64,000 bases of DNA from Ptychodera flava (taxonomy: Eukaryota; Hemichordata; Enteropneusta; Ptychoderidae), in NCBI RefSeq assembly GCF_041260155.1, contig NC_091943.1:14856283-14920282 (forward strand), written 5' to 3'. Each line of letters starts with the position of its first letter. Position 1 is the first letter of the stretch. Positions 22,967-35,600 of the stretch are shown here, one piece after another. A model generated the notes under the pieces. That model searched no databases and was not told the origin of the DNA. It was given only the letters and a program-made list of their open reading frames with translations. The position numbers and the translations under genes were made by a program.

Positions 22967-23090
22967 TCAGCCTCTACAAAATGTCTTTGACGCTGCGCAG
23001 ATTTTCTGGGCTGCTGTCACAAGAACGTCCCTTTCGTAGTAGGTGATAGTTACCCGGGCGCAATTCCTGAAACTTCCCGTGGTGGAAAAA
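22967..23090 (-). CDS. Aminotransferase A exon 9 (C terminus)
   Basis: Acceptor ATTCAG. Encodes FSTTGSFRNCARVTITYYER through ICAASKTFCRG, then stop TGA at 22967-22969. The Arg of NCAR is the expected carboxylate-binding residue. Confidence 0.88.
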
Positions 23091-25873
23091 CTGAATAGAA
23101 AGAAATAAAAAAAGCATGATTAGCCCCGAATAAGCCTTCACGCCTGAAGCAATGTCAGAAAACATAAAGCTGAAAGTCTTTTTTTATTACGGAAAATCAT
23201 AACACGCAAATTATTACCTCGTCCTCCAGCCTGAAAGGAATTAAAGGGAGGGGTTTGTCGGACCTCTGCTCAAAGGTTGCCAGTGACCCCTACGACCGAT
23301 GTAAACACTGTATCTAGGGTACGTTGGCGATTGATGAAAGTTAATACATGTTTAGTTACAATGAATATTGTAAAATTTAAATGTTGCAGCTATTTTGACG
23401 TTATCATGCATGAAATACATTGTTTATAAACAAGAAAGTTGCACACTCGCAGTTCAGATGATCTCCTTCATTTAACATTATATCCCGATTTCTACTTATC
23501 TCTCAACACCTAACATTCAACTGGTTAACATATCTTGTACATGTATTGTGCGTGTGATATCAATAATATTGTTGACCACCGACATTTAGTCTCAGACTAG
23601 AATTCATTGGTTGACAAAAACACCGCATAATTGCTCGTAATGCGTTTTGTTTGCAATTATAATACATATACTTTGTTTTTCAACATTCTTAGGGAGAAGA
23701 ACAACTAAAATATACTCGTTTAGCAGAAAAAAAATCGTATCACAAACTACAGTCGCTATCTAAACACAAATATCTCATTTTTGTTCCATGTGAGAATGTA
23801 ATTATGGTTAGCTATTCTTTTCTATTTAGTTGTGTTATGGTGCTCATCGACAGAGCTCTACACAAAGCTTTATCGTTATATCAGCCAGCGGGGCTTGAGG
23901 AGGGTTAGGGTGGAGGGATTAGATATCTGACGACTGACCATTAAGCATGTTTCACCGAGCAGAATAACATTAGTTGCTAAAATGACAACGAAATTACTGA
24001 AATAATTTGAAAAGCTCTGTCGGTCTAGGGTAAAAATATTTGCCAGGCAAAACTAATGAATTGAAAAAATGACATAAAATCGTACACCCCTGTGGCAAGC
24101 GAATTTGTCATATCTATACGGTAAGAAGTGCAAACCATTAACTATCTTTTTCTGTGTATATTTTTTGAGAATAACATTGCAGGCCTACTGACTTTTTGCC
24201 GTGTGCAAAAGAGACGCCATATTCGTTTTCGCAGTATTCTCCTAGTTTTCCAGCATCTATGTTTTCAGGGAATTCAATCCAGATAAAGAATCCGCCCTGA
24301 AAGGAAGAATGAAAACATGAAAAAAGTCATCGTTGATTGACAATTGTCAATGTCCTTGTACCAACTTTGAATAAAATCAGTTGATTCATGTCTGAGTTAT
24401 GGTTCGGGACATGAAAAAATCATAACAAAATGGCTGCCAGGCAATCTTATCATAAAACAAATCGACATGCATATGTATAACACAGGTCAATGTCCTTGTA
24501 CCAACTTTGAATAAAATCAGTTGAGACCTGCCTAAGTTATGGCTCAGGACATGAAAAAATTGTAACAAAGTGGCCGCCATGTGACCATATTGAATCATGT
24601 CGTGAAACAAATCAACGTACATATGTATAACATAGTCAATGACCTTGTACCAACTTTGAATAAAGTTGGTTGATACGTATCTGAGTTATGGTTCGGGACA
24701 TGAAAAAATCATAACAAAATGGCCGCCACGCAGCCATATTGAATCGTTTTGTGAAACAAATTGACGTGCATATGTATGAGAAAGATTGATGTCCTTGTAT
24801 CAACATACAATAAAATTGGTTGCGAAGTGCCTGAGTTATGGCTCAGTACATGAAAAAATCGTGACAAAATGGCCGCATGGCGGTCATATTGGATCGTATC
24901 ACAAAACAAATTGACGTGCATATGTATGACACAAGAAGTAATCCTTGTACCAAGTTTGAATGAAATCGCTCCAGGCATCTCTGAGATATCTGCGTGAACG
25001 GACGCACGCACGGACGGACCGACGGACGGACATGACCAAATCCATAAGTCCCCCCCCCCCCCGGACGGTGTCCGTGGGAACTAATAATCACGTGAAATGA
25101 AAAATATATGGTAAGAATCCAGTACAGTTAACATTTGAGACATTGCTACAACCATATTATTCGAATTTGTTTCGATATTTTGTATTATTGACTAATACAA
25201 CACCTACTGTACGTACAGATCTTCGACAGAGACTTTCGAGTTATCACTCAGCAGTTTCGATTCCTTTTTATTGAACGGATATTATGCTTATTAGTTCGGG
25301 CATCATGTTACTATCCACTTTTATAGATCTCTCAGTGGACACGTTTGGGCCTACTGTTGTTCTCGTGTCAATACGTAATACCACTCAGCCCAATATGTCG
25401 ACCAACCTAATGTTGTAATTGACAAGATATATAACACCAGCATAACACGTCATATCAGTTGGAGTATTAAGTTGCACTACCTGTCCAAATATTAATACCG
25501 ACCCAAGGATTAAACACAATGTGTATTGGTACTAGGTATTTTATATTGAGTTAATTATTACATATTGGAGTGATAAAAACTGCAGGTTTCTAAGTGTGAA
25601 CAGTGAGACGTCTACACTTGCAGGTATATTGATCTCTCAAACACTCCAAGCTCACACTGACCATTTCAACTCTGTCAACTCTGTGTTTTAATCAGGAAAT
25701 CCACTATACCCACTGTTTAATTCAGGGACCTTAGCCTACTTGACGAAATCACCGACAAGACGTATTTGGGATTTCTATCTAACCATTTTGTTATACAAAC
25801 ACACACAATACATACATACACACACACCAACCACCCACACACATAAACACACACACACCATATTAAAGCTTAA

Positions 25874-25958
<85 letters not shown>

Positions 25959-27627
25959 TTTTCCTAAAATGGATGTTAAGGACTTACCTGAGGTTTGATA
26001 ATCTTAACGCCAGATGGCATGTCATCAATGAGTGTCTGATACACACTGTCCAAATTATCCTGTACATAAAGATTATGATATTCCAGAAAAAGCTTCTTTC
26101 AGTACGAAAACAACGATAACACTTCCTATGCAAATCGAAAAATTCGATCATTACCAAATTATTTTACATATCGTAAATATCGTTAATTTTATCAATGTAA
26201 ACCGTCAAGTTTACCATCAGGAGAGTGCTCTGTTGGACTATTGCACTGAAAGTCAGGCACGTATTACTGTTGATAACTTAAGCAATTGCTTTGCCACGTA
26301 ATTGACCAAGTTTGTGCCACAGCTAAATTAGATCATATACCCACGTGGGATAACACCATGTTGATTCAATTATTTCTGGTTTTACCTCCGACAAAGCATG
26401 GAAATATTGCACAGCGTATGTTATCCTGGATACAGGCTACCAATGAACACTTCAAGAGTTTGAAGCCCCCCACTTTTGCATGCAAAAATTTCTCCTTATA
26501 AACATGGGTTTTAAAATTTTAAGGTTGAAATTCAAAACACTTACCCTGTATTTCTTTCGTATCATAAGTAGATGCTTTGATACCAGCCCTAGCTCCAACG
26601 CACTCGCTAGTATTGCTGACGTGTAATTATTCCAACCTCCTCCACTCCATGTGTAGGCACTGCAGTAGAAAGCGATTGAAAGTATTTAAGTTAGAATGCG
26701 CCTTAGTTCGCAGGTTGAGGCAATCGTAGTGAACATCTGATATAAATCTGTATAATGAATGCGTTCCTAAATAAAATCCGAAAATAAAATACAGAAAGTG
26801 TTTGTTTCTGGCCCTTTACTTCGCTAATCATTGTAGTTTGTGTTTGGACAAATAATTCACACGTTTTGGCACACTGACTTCAACAGTCGTGTAATAAATG
26901 TTCACTGACTAAAACAACTGTAACTGCCTACCATATCACAGACTGTTTAAATCGTATGTTGGCGCAATAATACATGTACCATGGTGGGGATTTTGTTCGA
27001 TACACCGATAGAGGTGCAAGAGACATTGCACTCCGGTGTTCGAGTAATGAGCGCGCAGGTCAGACAAATCCACTTCCTGGCCCTACAATTGAAGGAACAG
27101 AATTCATTTTTTCTCATGGTGCAACATGAGGTTGTAGAGAGGAGTATAGATTTCAATGTTGTCATAGAATCCTTCTCATTGTCATAGCCACAGTGAGTAG
27201 TATTGATTGGATTTTTCCACACGTACCTCTTTTCCAATACATTTAGTACTTTCCTTGGAGCTTCCACCCATCCAATTCTCATACCGGGTCCAAGGATCTT
27301 TGAAAACGACCCATTCGAGATCACATTACCCACGTAGTCAGGATCTGTCTTCTTGTCGTATGCAAACAGCCTCCTGGGCGAAGGTAACGGCTTGTCCTCG
27401 GGTTTCTCACCGGGTATGTACGACAACAGGTTGTAAACGTCATCGCAAAGGATCAAAATGTTGTATTTGCGAGCAAGTGTAACTACTTGCTTACATCTTT
27501 CTGATGATAAACGTAATAATTTGACATAAATTTGCAGTCATCTACTTCTAAGCAGTCATCTATTTAAAAGCACCTACAATGAACTCTATTAGTGTGTTTG
27601 TTAATAACCTAATAGTATGTACTGGAG

Positions 27628-27658
<31 letters not shown>

Positions 27659-30600
27659 CATACATACAATGTCAGTCTGTATGATGAAAAACCTGCACAT
27701 ATCTGCATGTGCACACGTTTGTTACTGATTGCATGGCAAATACTAGCTCTGAAGTCTTGCAAAAATGGCGTTGTTGAAGAAATAAAGTTAATTTATCATT
27801 GTGTATAAAAGTTTGCAAATACTACAGATAATGTCAACCAGTACAGCGGCAACCGGGTGACTCATGGCGGATTGATATTCAATTTACCTGGGGAAAGACA
27901 CGTTCCTTTCGGATTGTTGAAAGTTGGAATCAGATACACCATTGACCAGTACGGCCGTTCCTCAGTGGGCTGATGGGAGGAAGCTCTCTGATATTCAGAC
28001 AGGACTTTGTCAAATTCCTCAATGTTTATTCCTTCATCGTTGCTAGGCACTGCAATGAGATAATGGAAAAGGTGCTCAAGTCAGCGCGCTGAGGTTGCTT
28101 CGTTTTCGTAATGGCGCGAACCGTGTGTTTGGCAGAAAAAATCGTTTGTTGCTGTAGGTAACGCAGGATCACTGAAAAGTCAATCACGCAAATTGATCTG
28201 TATGTCATAACTTATGGAAAAGAAGCTGGAACTGACGACGAGTGATGATGTGGAACTTGAACTTGTTTATTGAATACGGAAACGTGGCTAGGCCTCACGG
28301 CCCAGGCACTGATACATCTGTTAGTCCCGTCTCTCCTCATGTTTTGTGTCTGAGTGAACGTCCTGTCTCGGTCACTCCCTTGTGGAGTCCTGAGTGTCTG
28401 AGTCAGTTCCTGGGTGAATGTCTCTACCTATACGTTAGTGTGCCCATTTATACAGCATCTTGGCTATGTCGGATACCGACGCCATAAAGAATACATTAAG
28501 ATATGTCATACATTACTTTGATTTCTACCGACTATGGAAGATAAAAAAGTACAAGTCATCACTTGGCATGCTACAACTCTTTTGTTTCAAACCCACGCCA
28601 TGGAGTAAATTTAAATGATAATAACAATATTACAAGTGGTTGAAATACAATAGAACATGGCGGTAGTATGCTGAATACCTCCACGAGAATGATAAATTAC
28701 TGGGTGAATTTTTAAACGTGTAAACGAGCAAGACCATGTTGTCGATACCGTGCTGGTATTTCGTGGGGCCAGTATTGTTAGAGTCCAAATCGACTTGAAT
28801 TTCAGCTTGATTTACCTCGTCCGAGGACGCTAATGTATCGTGAGCGTAAAATACTAATGTTCTTTGCGCCAATTTGGAAGATTATGACACATTCCAAGAA
28901 TTCTGCTTTGCAAACTTTGTATGAAATTTTAAAAATTACCAATTATGTTTACGAAATTATCAACTGCATGTTTAATATTTTACGAATAAAATGAGCTTTT
29001 ATAAATATAATGAAGAGCGGTGTTCGACTGACTCAACGAGCAACGAGTCTCTCTAAGCTCAGACGACGGAAGTTCAACAACAAAGTACAATTCAGAAAAC
29101 GTGATGCACAATATGCATGATAATACAATAGCTTGCACCTTTAAATGTACTGATAACCTTGTGAACTCGTCGCTCTTGAAATATACAATGGCATTTCTTC
29201 TGGTATGTCTCAAGTCCGGAGTATCGTCATTCCTGTCAGGAATTATGAACGCTCTTTGGATCCTCGGCTCGACTAGTTGACTGCGCATGCGACCGCAGCA
29301 TTGATCGTGATATTAAACTTTAAACCCGCCGATGTTGCTTCGGGAAACATTCTTACTGCTGCAGGGATGATTGGTACTCTACTATTTTGGGTTATCGTAT
29401 ATGCATATGATGTTTGATGACATCGACAGAAGCTCTTTTGACGAGGTAAACAACACAAAATGCCGGCAAAACAGCGTATCAAAATGTCAGTGGTGAAGGA
29501 ATCAAACGATTCATCGCAAATCAGAGACGAAAAAACACAAATTCATAAAAATTCTAGTATCGACGGTATTTTGTATTTTACTCATACCGGTATATTTTAA
29601 TACTCCTTATGCTTCATTACCCCCCCCCCCACCTCCCAAACACACACATCTGCGTTGAAGGGATTGGAAAATTAGTTCTGAATACAGAACAGCTGATTTT
29701 TTTTTGCAATTTTTACGTTTAAAATTAGTCCCCATATCCACCACATGTAGAATATGGATTCATTGTAGTCATATACCTATAGTGTGACGTCATACTATAG
29801 GGATAACTGGGTCTATGTATGTGATAACTCAACATATTTCATATCAATCAGAGAGTTTCGTTTCGAGTCCCCCTCCGCCTTTAAGTTCCCAAATCCCTTG
29901 AAATACCCCAATACTAGTATACCATTTATATTTTCAAATTCCCCCGGTCGATTCTCCCACCTCCTAGAGGTGTTTGTGAATGCAGCCTTATCAATAGAGT
30001 AGTTCGTACACAGTAATGTTATTTTTGTCGTACATACCTGGCACAAGTTTCATTCCCAAATCTTTCCGGAAAATTTGTAAGGCGATGAAGAACGACGGAT
30101 CTTCTATGAAGACTATGTCTCCTCTATTGAACAACAGAGAAGTGACCATATAGATGCCGTTGGTGGCGCCACATGTGACCATTAACTCCTCGCTGCAATA
30201 AACCAATGATACCCGTAAGCACAGTCCCTCCACACTCTCACTGTGAGAGATACGGCGTAAGAGATACGGCGAAAGTGTGTTTGTCTCTGACTCTATAACA
30301 GTACTCTCAACTTCCGTGCGTTTCTCACCGGAGATTTTCCTATATTACGATCAAACTTGTCATTAACTGAACTGCAGTTTCATTTTCTCAGATCTGTAGA
30401 AGAACAGCGTCAATGCACCGATGAGATATATGATTTGAAGTCACTGCATCGATGATATACACGATATGCAGACATTGCATTTTCTATCTCAGAGAGTAGG
30501 CTGTGTATTGGTTATTTAAGCGATAAAGCACAGCCAGCGACGGTATGCCACGAGATTTTGGCCAGTTCACGACACATATGCACGAGGACAGCGAGTGCAT

Positions 30601-33600
30601 ATATGAAGTGAGCTGGTCAAAACCGAGTGATATACCGTCGCCGGGTGTGATTGCTAATATATCATAACAGTATATTCAATTTCAGGCATGGAACGTCAAA
30701 AAGGGATTTTTGCTCAAGCCGAGAGCTCACGCGTGTGCAAGCCGTGGTATATCACGATTGGCTGGTCCCCGCCTCAGTGACAAGCACAAAGAGCTAGGCA
30801 GGTAATGGGAAACCGCCATGTATCGAATTACGAAATCTGATTGGTTGAATCATGGGACGCTGTCATTGGCTGTTCAATTTTACTTGGAAGTAAAGCTAAA
30901 ATTATCACAGTTTCATGATGCGAACGTGGCTAGAATTTAACCATGGATTTAATTACCATTCTTACAAGTATTGAAATATTGGCAGCGACCAGATTAGACT
31001 GAAAAGCACGCCACAAAAAATGATACACTATGTGCGGGCATGCGCAATTAACAACTTCCGGGAGACCAAAAACTGTCTCATTTCAAAATGGCGGTTTGCC
31101 TGTATCTGCGTCTTACTACGTGCTGCGTCTAGTCAAGTCACTTGAGACGCAGTGATCAGCGAAATATCACGAATGTACCCACAGGGTACAGGGGACAGTC
31201 CCCTGGGGTGGGGAGGAAGGTGTTTTTTGTGCAACGGTTTACCTTATTTGATTTTATTAATTTTGACTATGATATTTTAAATAAAGAGTTCAACTCTACA
31301 CCGTCTGACTGCTTTATTATTACCGACAAGTCCTTATCTCCTCTCCAACTTGTGTATACACCTCTGTAATTGCTCCGACAACATTGCCAACTTGCTAATC
31401 CGCTGTCCGTATCAGCGGATTAAGTGATTGAGTCAACACCACAGCCGTCCCACACGCATTTCACTACGTGTGGGACGGCTGTGATGTTGACTTAATAAGC
31501 TAATCCGCTGATACGCTCAGTCATTAACAAGTTGGCAATGTTTGCGCAGCAATTAGAGTGGTATGTGCACTGGTTGAAGAGGAGATAAGGAATTGTAGGC
31601 ATTGGAAACACAGTTTGGAGTCGAAAGCAAGTTGGCAATGTTTTTGGAGCAATTACAGTGGTGTATACATAAGTTGGAGAGGAGATAAGGACTTGTCAGT
31701 AATAATAAAGCAGTCAGACGGTGTGAGTTGAACTCTTTATTTGAAATATCACAGTCAAAATTAATAAATCAAATAAGGTAAACCGTTGCACAAAAAACAC
31801 CTTCCTCCCCACCCCAGGGGACTGTCCCCTGTACCCTATGATGTACCAAGGTTCTTTTCACGTCTCCACGAATCATATCGCTGCATTTGCGCAAATACAA
31901 ATTATTCATACTGGTTGCATCAGTGACGGTTTGCTTGCATTGAGTCGAATGCCTGTGGACAATACCACCATAACCCGGCCCCATTGGTGAGCGCCCTCGG
32001 TGCCTATTTCCCATCGCATTTGTGTTTATCTGTTGACCATCGACAGTAAAACCATTCCAGTAAGAATGGACTTATTTTTTACATTTTGGTTCACTTGCCA
32101 GTTTCATCAATTTGTCTGTTACGGAGATATTATCTCAGACAAAGGTTAATGAACCTAGCGGTCATCGACACCAGTAAAATAGTTAATTAAAACAACAAGA
32201 TCTCAATAATAAGTCGATATGCATACAAACCATATTTGCGACAAAATGTACACTGTGTACATATATGTTTGAATGATAAAAATAGTCAACACTTAATGAA
32301 GGAACATGATAATTTCACGTGATGGGTTTGCAACGTGTCACACTGACGTTTGAATATTAATTGTGACACTGATGTTTATGATTGGATGTATCATTTTATC
32401 TTTTAATTCATGTCTATCGTATGATCAAAGCCACGCCCTAAAGGTAACGTTTAAAATCCGTTAAGCTAGAACGCACCTCGGGGACAGACATTCGGACTCT
32501 CAAACTTTTACAATTCTCTTTTGATATACCACATGTGGGGTTCATTTTAAAGCTCCTGGAGAAAGACAACTTTTCACCGGCTTAGTTTTTCGAAATTCGA
32601 AAATTTTTATTTTTCTCCATAGAGTCAACACAGGGAAGACGGCCATTTCGAATTTCTAATATCGGTAAACCTTGGGCAATTTGTTTCTCCAGTACAAAAA
32701 TTTGCACGGTGACCCCCTATTTTTATTCTTGATTTTGAAAGAGAATGATTGAAAGATCCCTTGAGGAAAGTTAGAGCAAAAGTTTAAGTCTTTCACTTTC
32801 GAGGTGCATAGGCCTACTACCTTAAACAATCCAACGAATATAGTTGCTCAAAGATAGTTGCTTGAGAGAGAGGAACGCAGCGGACCCAAGACTTTTAGAC
32901 TATGGGAGAAGCGTATCTTGAGCGATGGCAACTGTCAAGCTTGTCTACAGAGAAATAAAGTCTATGTAGTACCAACGAACTCTGAACGTCTCGTGTAGTC
33001 AATACACTGAAGATCCCCAGGTACCTCTCAGCAGGCAAGGCGAGTTCAACAAACCCCCTTGAAAAAACGAATAGTAACAGTTGTCCGATAAAGTATTAAA
33101 ATTTCTCAACTGCTTTAATGCGGGAGCAAGTGCATAGCAGACTAGCAATGGGCCCCTCCACTTAGTGAATCGTCGCTTGATACAAAAAATACGGAAATTT
33201 CTTGGCCAAGTTTCAGTCGATCTTACGGGGGATCGCAGCTTTTCGACCCTAATTTTGCTCGTTGAAGGTAGTTTCCACAATTGTTTGGATCGTTTGGGGT
33301 AGTTTTGGTTCGGTTCGGCTCGGTTCGGGTCGATTTGCAAACGCCCTATACATGCATGCGACCAAGGTGACCCCGCGCAGTACGTTAGAATGCGGGGCAA
33401 TAGGTTCCCTTTTGGAGACATTGTCGCAAGGGCGCGTCCAGGCAGCAACACTGCATTTTGTTTATAGGAGTGTGTCAATATCCATTTATAGCCAATACTA
33501 AAACGTATTGAACCGAGTCCTTTGAAACTTACAACATTCACAAGGACATTGCACACGTGATTCTAGTATATACGGCAATTTGCATGGCTAGGATGTTGGC

Positions 33601-35559
33601 CCATAGGAATAATGGCTCCTGCGACATATGGCGCACTGAAGACGAGTGACTTCACTTCACTTCGGGTGAAAATAGTGCACGCCTTTTGTGGTTTGATATC
33701 TGCATTGGTGGAAGTTTAATCTGAGCTTGGATTTGAAATATTTTGCAAGGATCATCAGTTGTCTGCTTGAATCAATAAATGCAGACTGTTGTGTGAGACG
33801 CTGTAGAATTCTGTGGTAATATAAGGAGTTCTGAGGCCGACGAAAATCGTAACAATGAGCGTGCATTGCTGCAAAAGTTCTAATACCACCGGGGCTCTAT
33901 TTTCATCACTGACTCAAAATTTCAATGGATTTGCCTACAGAAACTTAGGCCGCGTTCAAAAAATGGTGAGGGGGTCTGGAGGAATTCAGGGGGGATTTGA
34001 AAATTTATGGGGTAGTGGGGGGGGGGGACTTGAAAGTTTTGCTCTGCCTATAGGGGGACCTGAAAATATTTTGACCACCAACATTTTGATGTCGTCCAAT
34101 GGTTCTAATGCTAGTAATAATTAAAACGAAATCTGGAACCACTTTGTCGCATTTTATGTCTTTAATCTCGACAAAATCTAAAAATGTATGAATGCCATTA
34201 AATTTTCGTAAAACAAGTTGGCCTTGTAATGGGGCAGGAGCTGCAACTGTTGATAATTTTTCAATATTTTTTTTGCAATGTATCAAACACAGTTTCTTGG
34301 TGTCTCTGTACAGCAAGCTGAAAAACACAATATTCAGTTTGTCAACAAAGCCCATTTGTCTAAATATTGGTGATAATTGAATGATGCAAATGCACGGTAC
34401 ACGTAGGCTGTGTTGGCAAGCTGGATACTGGACAGCTCAACATGCTGTAGGGAGTAGAACAAGAACGCAATTGTTAAACTGAATAAAAATATTGTCAAAA
34501 TAAAAAGTTAATACAACAATCAAATATTAGAGAAAAAAGATGGGGTCACCATAATTGATCTTATACAAATGTATGATGAAAAGTTAGTTTTTCTAAAATC
34601 ACTTAAAATCAATATATAAAACCATTCATTTCAAGTTCATGCAGTGAATGAAATTTTCACATCTCATTGTACAAAAACACAAAAGTAAAACTTTGAACAG
34701 TAAAGAAAAAATGTGTGATTAAATGGAATCGTTTATATTTTATCAAATTTGCCATTATTACACCCAAAATTTCTGAGATTAAAACATTAATTTCATGGAA
34801 TATTTTAACCTTCCAGTATTGTTAATTTTGTAAGACTTTTATAAGTGGCATCTAAGTTGTATATATGTCTTGTGCTTTAAAAAAAAATTCTGTACTAGGT
34901 CACTGTGCTCATTTTTTCACAATTTGGTTAAATGTAGCCAGGAATACACAATTTTCATACTTTCTTATGATTGTCATTTTGTGTTCTTTTCAGCTGGTGA
35001 CATCGACCTGGCCAGAGTTGGATAAACTCAAGTCGGCTTAGACTGAGAAATCCAAAAAGTCCACTGACACATTTAAAAATGAAACAATTTAAGAACTTGC
35101 CCTAGGTATTTGGCTCTACAACCTGCTGATAAGAGGTAGTGTTGAACATGTGCATGCAGAACGACACATAACATGTTTATTTTTACTCTGCGTGCATTCC
35201 CTTTAAATATGCAGCTATATGGTAATTTGGGGAGGGGACTTGAAAATTTTTGAGGGTATTGAGGGGGGGTCTGAAAAAAAATAAGATTTCAATCGCGATT
35301 CCTCCAGCCCCCTCACTATTTATTTTGAACGCGGCCTTAAACTGACATTGATGTTACACCTGTCAAGAAGATTTGTGCAGCTATTAATGTTTGAAATAGG
35401 ATAATTTAGTTCAACGCTACTATGGTGGCCTAAGGGAAAAGTTACAGGTCTTGTGATATGATTCAGCGGGGAGGCTATGTCATCATAGATGACTTGCTTC
35501 TTTCTTGTAGACCCTACTCATCTTAAGTAATTCAAGCTCTCTTCTCTCTCTGTCTCTCT

Positions 35560-35600
<41 letters not shown>

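Noticed and set aside
32999..33556. 185-codon open frame on the minus strand
   Set aside because: Lies in intron 2 of copy A, partly in GGTTCGGCTCGG repeats; no motif, and composition is not protein-like.
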